Source: Nonomuraea sp. NBC_00507
GTDB lineage: Bacteria > Actinomycetota > Actinomycetes > Streptosporangiales > Streptosporangiaceae
Length of the DNA: 64,000 nucleotides
Assembly (NCBI RefSeq): GCF_036013525.1
Contig: NZ_CP107853.1
Location: 5,084,001 to 5,148,000, forward strand
Direction: 5' to 3'
Positions within the stretch are counted from its first letter, which is position 1; every line of letters begins with the position of its first letter. Under the pieces are notes generated by a model. It saw only the letters and a list, made by a program, of their open reading frames with translations, ran no database searches and was not told the DNA's origin. Below are positions 1 to 6,765 of this stretch, piece after piece. Position numbers and translations under genes: made by a program.

Positions 1-1
1 G

Positions 2-436
2 CGGGCCGGCGACCTGGTCGAGATCGACCTCGGCATGGAAGTCCGCCGGACCTGGGCACACCCCGCCGTCGCCTCCGCCGCCGGCAAGGTCGCCCTCGAG
101 CGCGGGCCGGTCGTGTTCTGTCTGGAGGGCGTCGACCACGACCACGCCGTCCACACCCTCGCCCTCGCCCGCGACGTCCCCATTCGCGCAGTCCCCGACG
201 AGCGGACCGGCGTGGTCACCCTGCACGCCGACGCCACCGCCGACGCCACCGCCGGCGACCAGCTGTACGGCAGCCACTCGCCCGGCCAACGGAGCGCCGC
301 ACTGACCGCGGTGCCCTACTTCTCCTGGGCCAACCGCGGCCTCTCCGACATGACCGTCTGGATCCGGGACGGCGGCGGAGCCAGCGCGGCGCCCGCACAG
401 ACCGCGCGGAAGCCGGGAGAAAACCACTCCGTATGA
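2..436 (+). CDS. GH127 beta-L-arabinofuranosidase-like protein, 3' end only
   Basis: The reading frame is open from the window edge, so the start and most of the protein lie upstream. The visible 144 residues match the C-terminal end of the GH127 (former DUF1680) family: a beta-sandwich segment with ALERGPVVFCLEG followed by VPYFSWANRG and a final MTVWIRD. Family members release L-arabinofuranose from plant or glycoprotein glycans. The catalytic Cys/Glu region is outside the window and cannot be checked. The last about 20 residues are Ala/Pro/Arg-rich and probably disordered. The next gene starts 29 bp downstream on the same strand, but its function is unrelated. Confidence 0.8.
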   Translation, partial: RAGDLVEIDLGMEVRRTWAHPAVASAAGKVALERGPVVFCLEGVDHDHAVHTLALARDVPIRAVPDERTGVVTLHADATADATAGDQLYGSHSPGQRSAALTAVPYFSWANRGLSDMTVWIRDGGGASAAPAQTARKPGENHSV

Positions 437-465
437 ACAGAGGTCACGATCTACGATAGGGCCGC

Positions 466-1299
466 GTGAGTGGAAGATTGCGTCAGGTCGCGGCCGACAA
501 CGAGCGGATCGTCGCCGAAGGCTCCTACTCGGCCGCCGACGGCACGGCCGTGGAGGTGGGTGCCGTGCTGCGGGCCGCGGTTGCCGGAACCGTGAGTCAC
601 CCGCCGGACGGCCCCCTGGATCGGCCGGCGGCCGGTGCGTACCGGACGGTCTTCGAGGTCACCGGCGAGAGCAGCCTGCAGGCGGCGCGGCGGCTGCACC
701 GGGAGGGGGCGGCCGGGATCGCCGTGCTGAACTTCGCCTCCGCCCGCAACCCGGGAGGCGGCTACCTCGGCGGCGCGAAGGCCCAGGAGGAGGACCTGTG
801 CCGCCACGCCCTGCTCTACCCGTGCCTTCTCCAGGCGCCCGATTACTACGCCGCACACCGGGCCTCGCCCGATCTGCTCTACAGCCACCGCGTCATCTGG
901 TCGCCCGGCGTGCCGGTGCACCGTGACGAGGGCGGCCGGCTGCTGGCCGAGCCGTTCCTGGTCTCGTTCCTCACCTGCCCGGCGCCCAACGCCGGGCAGG
1001 TGCTGCGCCGCGACCCGGGTGCGGGTGAGCAGATCCGGCAGGCGCTCCACGAGCGGGCGGGGCGCGTCCTGGCCGTCGCGGCGCATCACGGCGCCCGCGC
1101 GCTGGTGCTCGGGGCGTGGGGCTGCGGTGTGTTCCGCAACGATCCACGCGAGGTCGCCGGGGCCTTCCACACCCACCTGGCCGGGGGCGGCGCCTTCGCG
1201 GCGGTGTTCGAGCGGGTGGTGTTCGCCGTATGGGACCGGATGCCGGACTCGGCGAACCGCGCCGCGTTCGCCGAGCGGTTCCCGACCTCACGAACCTGA
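466..1299 (+). CDS. Bacterial-type poly(ADP-ribose) glycohydrolase (TIGR02452/DUF2263, macrodomain)
   Basis: The 277-residue protein starts at GTG. It carries the PARG signature: a triple-glycine loop in NPGGGYLGGAK (residues 96-105) followed by QEE (107-109), where the second Glu is the catalytic residue in characterised bacterial PARGs. Downstream it has the macrodomain-type segment LVLGAWGCGVFRNDP. The family hydrolyses ribose-ribose bonds of ADP-ribose polymers. The length fits the short bacterial class, without the accessory domain of animal PARG. No ADP-ribosyltransferase is visible nearby, so the substrate source is unknown. The gene ends 6 bp before a strong hairpin shared with convergent selD. 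The start is supported by where conservation begins, since the Shine-Dalgarno sequence is weak. Confidence 0.85.
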   Translation: MSGRLRQVAADNERIVAEGSYSAADGTAVEVGAVLRAAVAGTVSHPPDGPLDRPAAGAYRTVFEVTGESSLQAARRLHREGAAGIAVLNFASARNPGGGYLGGAKAQEEDLCRHALLYPCLLQAPDYYAAHRASPDLLYSHRVIWSPGVPVHRDEGGRLLAEPFLVSFLTCPAPNAGQVLRRDPGAGEQIRQALHERAGRVLAVAAHHGARALVLGAWGCGVFRNDPREVAGAFHTHLAGGGAFAAVFERVVFAVWDRMPDSANRAAFAERFPTSRT

Positions 1300-1304
1300 A
1301 GGTG

Positions 1305-1332
1305 CCGGCTCGGGCGCGGTTGCCCGAGCCGG
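1305..1332. terminator. Bidirectional hairpin terminator between the PARG gene and selD
   Basis: A perfect 11-bp inverted repeat (CCGGCTCGGGC and its complement) encloses a 6-nt loop. It lies in the 62-bp gap between two convergent genes. There is no long U tract, as is usual for actinobacterial terminators. Confidence 0.8.
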
Positions 1333-1361
1333 AGCTCACGGCTCGTTCACGATCAGCGCGG

Positions 1362-2357
1362 CTATTTCACGATCAGCAGGTGTTCGCCGCGAGGGACGAG
1401 TTCGCCTATCACCGGGAATCCGGGGATCTCGCCCGCGACGAGCAGGCCGCCCGAGGTCTGCGCGTCGGCGAGGAGCAGCAGCTCGTCCTCCGGCAGGTCG
1501 CCGAAGTCGCCATGGGGGGAGACCCAGTCGAGGTTCCTCCGGGATCCGCCGCTGACGTAACCGTCGCGGATGGCCTCGCGGGCTCCGTCCAGGTAGGGGA
1601 CGGCGGCGCTGTGGACGACCGCGGTCACGCCGCTCGCCCTGGCCAGTTTGTAGAGGTGGCCGAGCAGGCCGAAACCCGTGACGTCCGTGGCGCACCGGAT
1701 CCCGGTGGCCAGCGCCAGCCGGGAGGCGTCACGGTTGAGGGTCGTCATCGTGGCGACCGCCTCGGGGAAGACCTCCCCGGTCGCCTTGTGCCGCGTGTTG
1801 AGCACCCCGAGGCCGAGGGGCTTGGTCAGGGTGAGGGGGAGCCCGGGCTCGCCCGCGTCCACGCGCAGCAGCCGGCCGGGGTCGGCCAGGCCCGTGACGG
1901 CCAGCCCGTACTTCGGGTGGGGGTCGTCGATGCTGTGGCCCCCCGCGAGATGGCACCCCGCCACCTGCGCCATCGCGGAACCGCCGCGCAGCACCTCGCG
2001 GGCGAGCTCCAGGGGGAGGACGCCGCGGGGCCAGCCGAGGAGGTTCAGGGCTATGACGGGCTCGCCGCCGACCGCGTAGACGTCGGAGAGCGCGTTCGTG
2101 GCCGCGATCCTTCCGAAGTCGTACGGATCGTCCACGACGGGGGTGAAGAAGTCCGTCGTCGCGACGATGGCCCGGCCTTCGCCTTCCATTTGGAGCACCG
2201 CGGCGTCGTCCCCCTGGTCGATCCCCAGGAGTATCCGGCCCGCCGTCGCAGACGGGGGCGGGGTGAGCCCGGCGACCAGGTCCTCCAACTCGCCGGGAGG
2301 GATCTTGCAGCTGCAGCCGCCCCCGGTGCCGTATTGCGTGAGCCTGATGGCGTTCAT
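1362..2357 (-). CDS. selD: Selenide, water dikinase (selenophosphate synthetase)
   Basis: The 331-residue protein makes selenophosphate from selenide and ATP, the selenium donor for selenocysteine or 2-selenouridine. The N-terminus is the hallmark: LTQYGTGGGCSCKI contains the catalytic Cys15 (Cys, not selenocysteine) and Lys18. Further hallmarks are the AIR-synthase-type ATP-binding core with TTDFFTPVVDDPYDFG, the HSIDDPHPKYGLAVTG segment, and the C-terminal DVTGFGLLGH. The frame extends 26 codons further upstream, but the conserved family start is the ATG at 2357. No selA, selB, selC or selU is visible in the window, so the selenium pathway it feeds must lie elsewhere. It is 59 bp downstream of the VOC gene on the same strand. 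Confidence 0.93.
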   Translation of the reverse strand: MNAIRLTQYGTGGGCSCKIPPGELEDLVAGLTPPPSATAGRILLGIDQGDDAAVLQMEGEGRAIVATTDFFTPVVDDPYDFGRIAATNALSDVYAVGGEPVIALNLLGWPRGVLPLELAREVLRGGSAMAQVAGCHLAGGHSIDDPHPKYGLAVTGLADPGRLLRVDAGEPGLPLTLTKPLGLGVLNTRHKATGEVFPEAVATMTTLNRDASRLALATGIRCATDVTGFGLLGHLYKLARASGVTAVVHSAAVPYLDGAREAIRDGYVSGGSRRNLDWVSPHGDFGDLPEDELLLLADAQTSGGLLVAGEIPGFPVIGELVPRGEHLLIVK

Positions 2358-2416
2358 ACGGTCTATGATCCACCTTCGATCAGCGGACGGGCTCCACGCC
2401 GGACGCGGCCGGCCGG

Positions 2417-2812
2417 CTACTCGGCGTCGTCCCAACGGCGGGCGTTGTCGTCATTGAGCGTGCCCGGAGGATCCGGTATGACGCAGAACGGCAGGCCTGC
2501 CGGGTCCTGCATGACCCACCAACGATCGTGCACGAATTGCACGCGTTTCGCGCCCAGTCTCTCCAACCGGGCGACCTCCGCCTCCACGTCGTCGGTGTGG
2601 ATGTCGAGGTGCACCCGGCCCGGCCCCTCCTCGAGCCGCTGGACCAGCAGCCCGAACTCGCCGCTGCCCAGGTCGGCGCCGTGGTATTCGGGAAAGCCGG
2701 CGAACTGCGTCAGCGTCTGACCGGTCGCGGCCTGCCAGAATCCGACCTCCTTGGCATGGTCGGCCTCGTTGACGTCGATCACGATCTTGCAGAGCCTGCT
2801 GTAGTGCGGCAC
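2417..2812 (-). CDS. VOC-family (glyoxalase-like) protein
   Basis: This 131-residue single-domain protein has two beta-alpha-beta-beta-beta units typical of the vicinal oxygen chelate fold: IVIDVNEADHAKEVGFW at the N-terminus and VHLDIHTDDVEAEVARLERLGA in the second half. It ends with the characteristic VMQDPAGLPFCVIP. Family members are small metal-dependent enzymes (glyoxalase, dioxygenase, resistance) or binding proteins. Nothing here identifies the substrate. It is upstream of selD on the same strand and may be cotranscribed with it. The start ATG is preceded by a GAGAGGA-like ribosome-binding site. Confidence 0.8.
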   Translation of the reverse strand: MPHYSRLCKIVIDVNEADHAKEVGFWQAATGQTLTQFAGFPEYHGADLGSGEFGLLVQRLEEGPGRVHLDIHTDDVEAEVARLERLGAKRVQFVHDRWWVMQDPAGLPFCVIPDPPGTLNDDNARRWDDAE

Positions 2813-2867
2813 GCGGGTCCTCTCTCATGGTGGGGCACATGATCTGTTGCGGTGCGCTACCGCCTGA

Positions 2868-5072
2868 TCAGGTTGCCGGGGTGATGTTGAAGTTGTCGCG
2901 GAAGACGTTGCCGGGGTCGTAGCGGCGTTTGAGCACGCGCAGCCGCCGCAGGGTCTCACCCGGGTAGGCGTCGTGGAGGCGCTCGGGCCGCAGGTCGGTC
3001 TCGAAGTTGGTGTAGATCCCGGAGAAGTGCGGCCGCAGCTCATCCCAGAGGCGGTCGAGCCGGGCGCGGCTGGAGCCGAAGGCCACCAGCTGGAAGTTCG
3101 CCGACCGGCCCGCGTACGCGGTCGCGTCCGGTGGGACGTCGGAGGCCGCCCCGCCCACCGCGCGGATCTGGAAGAAGTACACCTCACCGCTGCCGATCAG
3201 GCGGGCGGCGGCGTCCGCCAGCTCGGGCGTGAGGTGGTCGGCGAGGGCGGAGCGGGTCACCGGCTCGCCCTGGCCGGCGTGCGTGCCGGGCGGCACGTTC
3301 ATGATCGCCGCGTATGGCAGGATCTGGATGCTGTAGTCGAGCAGCGGGGCCACGGCGGCGATGGGCTGGAGCCGGCTGATCACCGTCTCGGCGTCGTCCG
3401 CGTCCACCACGGTCATGAGCTGGGCGATCACCGGCTCGCCAGGGCGGGGCCGGCCGATGATGAGCGAGCCCGTGACGTCCCGGGGCGCGGCCTCGATGGC
3501 GGCGCCCCAGCTCTGCAGGAACCCCGCCGTGTCGGAGGCGTCCATCGCGAACTGCGCGAAGCCGACGTCTCCGACCTCGTCCACCTCGAACTCGAAGGCG
3601 GTGACGACGCCGAAGTTCGCCCCCGCCCCGCGCACGCCCCAGAACAGCTCGGAGTGCTCGGTGTCGTCGGCCCTGACCATGGTGCCGTCGGCCAGCACCA
3701 TCTCCACGGCACGCAGGTGGTCGAGAGTGAGTCCGTGCTCGCGTACCAGCCAGCCGATGCCGCCGCCGGTGGTGAGCCCGCCGACGCCGACGCCGCCATA
3801 GTCGCCCGAGCTGAGCGCCCACCCGTACGGGGCCAGCGCCGCTGCCACGTCGCTCCAGCGGGCGCCGGGGCCGACCCGGATGCGGCGGGTCGGCTCGTCG
3901 AGGATCTCGATGGCGTTCAGGCGGGAGACGTCGATGACGATGCCGCCGTGGTTGGTGGAGCGGCCGCTGATGCCGTGCCCGCCGCTGCGGACGGCCAGCT
4001 TCACCGGTTGGGTGCGGGCGAAGGCCAGCGCGTCGGCGATCTCGCCCGGTGTGCCCGGCCGCAGGACCAGGCCGGGAGATCCGCCCCGCAGGTAGGTCGA
4101 GCGTACGCGGGCGTACCCGGCGTCACCGGGCTCGACCCGCGCCAGGTGTGCGGGGACGGCGTCGTAGTCGATGTCCCGATGACGCAGCCGGCGAACGCGC
4201 AGGCTGGGGATGGTGGCCTCGGCCAGGCCGCGTGCGGCGCGGTCGGCGGCGACCGCCTCCCTCACTGTGGGCGCTGTCTGCTCGGCGAAACGGCGCAGGT
4301 CGTCGACGCCCGCGCCGGCGAGCAGGAACGTGCTGATGCCGTGCTCGATGGCCAGGGCCGCCAGTTCGCCGGCCCCAGGCCGCCCGGAGACCGGGATGAC
4401 GGCCAGCCGGCGGATCTCCCGCGGGTCCCGTCCCGCGCGCACCGCCGCCTCGTCGATGGTCTTCTGCCGGACGGGCAGCTCCGCCAGGTCGCCGAGAACG
4501 CTCAGCCAGCCGTCGGCCTGGGTGCCGGCCAGCTCCAGTAGCTCGGGCTGCGTGCCGCCGAGCCACACCGGGACGGTGTGGGCAGGCGCCGGCCCCCGCT
4601 CGGCGCCGTCGAGGCGGTAGTGCTCGCCCTCCAGGCGCAAAGGCGCCTGCTCATCGATCGCCCAGATGCCGCGCACGACCTCGATCGCCTCGTCCAGCGC
4701 GGCGGCGGCCTGCGCGGGAGGCAGCCGCACGGAGCCCGCCGCCTGATGCGCCCGGCTCGACGCGGCCAGCGCCAGGCCGAGCCGGCCGGAGGCCAGCAGG
4801 TCCAGGCTGGCGGCCGAGCGGCCCAGCACCGCGGGGTGCCACGATCCGGCGTCGAGCACGCCGGTGATGCCGATCGTGCGGGTGCGGGCCGCGACCCAGC
4901 TCATCAGCGTCCACACATCGAGCACGGCATCGTCGTGGTCGTCGTCACCCGGGCCGCCGACGGCGACCAGGTCGAGGCCGAGCTCCTCGCTCAGCGTGGC
5001 GTGGGCGACGGCCTCCTGCGGCGAGGAGGCGTCGATCAAGGCGCCGAACCGCAGCGGCTGGCCGTAGTCCAC
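2868..5072 (-). CDS. Fusion of luciferase-like monooxygenase and FAD-binding (PCMH/BBE) oxidase
   Basis: Translation is proposed to start at the GTG just after the stop of the upstream LLM gene (1-bp gap). This gives 734 residues. Residues 1 to about 290 form a TIM-barrel of the LLM class (SEELGLDLVAVGG, AARTRTIGITGVLDAG, RGPAPAHTVPVWLGG), a paralogue of the upstream protein. From about residue 310 a PCMH FAD-binding domain begins, with SGGHGISGRS carrying the His that normally bonds FAD covalently. It ends with a berberine-bridge C-terminus (RYDPGNVFRDNFNI). The second flavin-linking Cys of bicovalent BBE enzymes is absent (SSGDYGGVGVGG). The frame is continuous, so the fusion is not a frameshift artefact. 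Possible role: two-step oxidation of one substrate, with FMN or F420 at one site and FAD at the other. The substrate is unknown. Confidence 0.8.
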   Translation of the reverse strand: MDYGQPLRFGALIDASSPQEAVAHATLSEELGLDLVAVGGPGDDDHDDAVLDVWTLMSWVAARTRTIGITGVLDAGSWHPAVLGRSAASLDLLASGRLGLALAASSRAHQAAGSVRLPPAQAAAALDEAIEVVRGIWAIDEQAPLRLEGEHYRLDGAERGPAPAHTVPVWLGGTQPELLELAGTQADGWLSVLGDLAELPVRQKTIDEAAVRAGRDPREIRRLAVIPVSGRPGAGELAALAIEHGISTFLLAGAGVDDLRRFAEQTAPTVREAVAADRAARGLAEATIPSLRVRRLRHRDIDYDAVPAHLARVEPGDAGYARVRSTYLRGGSPGLVLRPGTPGEIADALAFARTQPVKLAVRSGGHGISGRSTNHGGIVIDVSRLNAIEILDEPTRRIRVGPGARWSDVAAALAPYGWALSSGDYGGVGVGGLTTGGGIGWLVREHGLTLDHLRAVEMVLADGTMVRADDTEHSELFWGVRGAGANFGVVTAFEFEVDEVGDVGFAQFAMDASDTAGFLQSWGAAIEAAPRDVTGSLIIGRPRPGEPVIAQLMTVVDADDAETVISRLQPIAAVAPLLDYSIQILPYAAIMNVPPGTHAGQGEPVTRSALADHLTPELADAAARLIGSGEVYFFQIRAVGGAASDVPPDATAYAGRSANFQLVAFGSSRARLDRLWDELRPHFSGIYTNFETDLRPERLHDAYPGETLRRLRVLKRRYDPGNVFRDNFNITPAT

Positions 5073-5073
5073 G

Positions 5074-5982
5074 TCAGACCCCTGTCTTCGCCTGGCGGGC
5101 GGCGGCGACCAGCTCGCGGGTGGCCGGCGCGACCTGCCGGCCGAAGATCTCCAGGGTCGCCGGGTCGTCACCCATGATGATGTAGCCGGAGAAGCCGTAC
5201 TGCCGGGTCAGCGCGGCGAGTGGCTCGGCCCACTGCTCGGGCGGGCCCGACAGCAGCCGATCGCTGGGCGGGCCGAAGGTCCCGCCGATGTTGAGCAGCC
5301 GGCGGATGGCGGAGGGATCGCGGCCGGCCTCGACGGCGGCCGCGTCGATGGTCGCGTTCGCCTCGGCGAGCTGGTCCAGGCTCTGGACGTACGGCAGCGA
5401 CGGCAGCCAGCCGTCGGCCTTGCGGCCGATCAGCCGCAACATCCGGGGCTTGTAGGCGCCCAGCCAGATCCCGATGTCGTGCGCCGGGGCGGGGCCGCGC
5501 TTGGCGCCTTCGACCTGGTAATACGTGCCGTCCACGCGCAGACGGGTCTTGTTGTCCGCGTCCCAGACGCCGCGGATGATGTCGATGGCCTCATCGAGCG
5601 CGTCCACGGCCTGGCCGGGGCTCAGCCGGCGGCCGCCCATGGCCTCGATGGCGTCCCAGAACCCCCCGGCGCCCAGCCCGAGCTCGAAGCGTCCGCCACT
5701 GAGCAGGTCCAGGCTGGCCGCCGCGCGGGCGAGCACGGCGGGTGGCCGCAGCGGAAGGTTGATCACATTGCCCGTGACGCGGATCCGCTCCGTGCGGGCC
5801 GCGACGTAGCTCAGCAGCGTCCAGGTGTCCAAGAAGCCCGGCTGGTAGGGGTGGTCCTGGAAGGTGGCCAGGTCCAGCCCGGCCTCCTCAGAGGCCTGCG
5901 CCAGGTCCAGCACCTGCTCGGGCGCGGCGTTGGCAGGGGTGATGAACGACCCGAACAGCAGGTCGTGGCCGTAGTCAGCCAT
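5074..5982 (-). CDS. LLM-class flavin-dependent oxidoreductase
   Basis: The 302-residue luciferase-like TIM-barrel protein probably uses F420 or FMN. Recognisable pieces are EEAGLDLATFQDHPYQ at the first strand, YVAARTERIRVTGNVINLPLRPP, and the GGRFELGLGAGGFWDAIEAMGG phosphate-binding region. The start ATG at 5982 follows GGGGAAC at good spacing. An upstream in-frame ATG would add a non-conserved tail. The gene sits between a MarR regulator and the LLM-FAD fusion on the same strand and is almost certainly cotranscribed with the latter. MarR-LLM pairs commonly respond to small phenolic or reactive compounds, but no substrate can be read here. Confidence 0.85.
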   Translation of the reverse strand: MADYGHDLLFGSFITPANAAPEQVLDLAQASEEAGLDLATFQDHPYQPGFLDTWTLLSYVAARTERIRVTGNVINLPLRPPAVLARAAASLDLLSGGRFELGLGAGGFWDAIEAMGGRRLSPGQAVDALDEAIDIIRGVWDADNKTRLRVDGTYYQVEGAKRGPAPAHDIGIWLGAYKPRMLRLIGRKADGWLPSLPYVQSLDQLAEANATIDAAAVEAGRDPSAIRRLLNIGGTFGPPSDRLLSGPPEQWAEPLAALTRQYGFSGYIIMGDDPATLEIFGRQVAPATRELVAAARQAKTGV

Positions 5983-6026
5983 GAGTTCCCCGTTCATCGA
6001 TCTGTTACAGATGTGTGGCTGCACAA

Positions 6027-6054
6027 ACTGTATGTAGAGAATATGTGTTGCCAA
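6027..6054 (-). promoter_or_regulatory. Promoter with direct repeats upstream of the LLM operon
   Basis: Read on the minus strand, TTGGCA (6054-6049) and TACAGT (6032-6027) are separated by 16 bp, a good housekeeping-type promoter 45-70 bp before the LLM start. On the plus strand two TATGT elements spaced 11 bp, one helical turn, lie inside the spacer. They are a plausible MarR binding site, but no perfect dyad is visible. Confidence 0.5.
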
Positions 6055-6145
6055 ACCACAGATCTCGCTCGGCTATTCCAGGCCTTGGCAACGCGACCGC
6101 GGCCCCCGGCGCAGAAGCGCCCGAGGCCGCGATGACGCCATGCTG

Positions 6146-6673
6146 TTACACGCCGGGGGCGGCGGAACCGGTGCCGAGCACCTCTTCGACCACGACACAG
6201 GGATCGGTGTCCGCCTCGATGTCACGCACGCCGCAGGCCGCCCGCCGCAGCAGCTTGCGGAACACCTCACGCTCGTCGGCGTCCAGCGCCTCGAGAACGC
6301 GGTCTTCGACCGCCCGCACCCGCTGCTCGAGATCGCGCAGCGTGGCGGTCCCCTTGTCGGTGGCGACGATCTTGCGCTGCCGCCGGTCGGCCGGGTTGAG
6401 CCGGCGCTCCACCAGGCCCGCCTCGACCAGGTCGTCGATGAGGTAGGTCAGCACGGTCCTGTCGATGCCCAGATGCGCCGCCAGCGCCAGCTGACTGGGC
6501 TGATCACCGTGGACCACGGTGGACAGTGTCTGATAGCCGCGCGGCCCGTGCGGCAGGTCACCCAGCACCGACTCCAGCGAGCCGTGGAGCGCCCGCAACA
6601 GCACTCCAAGGGACCAGCCGAAATCTCCCTCGGCGTGCTCGGCCGCCGGTGAGGACGTCCCTTTGGTGCTCAT
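6146..6673 (-). CDS. MarR-family transcriptional regulator
   Basis: This 175-residue winged-helix protein has a recognition-helix region LALAAHLGIDRTVLTYLIDDL and the MarR wing signature LVERRLNPADRRQRKIVATDKG. Long helices at both ends provide the dimer interface. It lies upstream of, and in the same direction as, the two LLM genes and probably controls them. A TATAGT hexamer ends 7 bp before the ATG and no Shine-Dalgarno is present, so the mRNA may be leaderless. One Cys pair near the C-terminus (AACGVRDIEADTDPC) could be redox active; this is speculation. Confidence 0.88.
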   Translation of the reverse strand: MSTKGTSSPAAEHAEGDFGWSLGVLLRALHGSLESVLGDLPHGPRGYQTLSTVVHGDQPSQLALAAHLGIDRTVLTYLIDDLVEAGLVERRLNPADRRQRKIVATDKGTATLRDLEQRVRAVEDRVLEALDADEREVFRKLLRRAACGVRDIEADTDPCVVVEEVLGTGSAAPGV

Positions 6674-6680
6674 GAATTCG

Positions 6681-6686
6681 ACTATA
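6681..6686 (-). promoter_or_regulatory. -10 element of a likely leaderless marR mRNA
   Basis: TATAGT on the minus strand lies 7 bp before the MarR start codon, so the transcript would begin at or next to the A of the ATG. The -35 region is weak. Confidence 0.45.
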
Positions 6687-6765
6687 CGGCCGGCGTGCTG
6701 CCGCGCTGTCCTGCAGGAGGCGGGGCCCGACCTGGCCCGCTCGGTCGGCGGGCCAGACCCGGACG

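Noticed and set aside
1116..2720. Long plus-strand open frame across selD and the VOC gene
   Set aside because: It runs antisense to two well-supported genes and has low-complexity Arg/Gly/Val composition without any recognisable domain; a GC-bias artefact.
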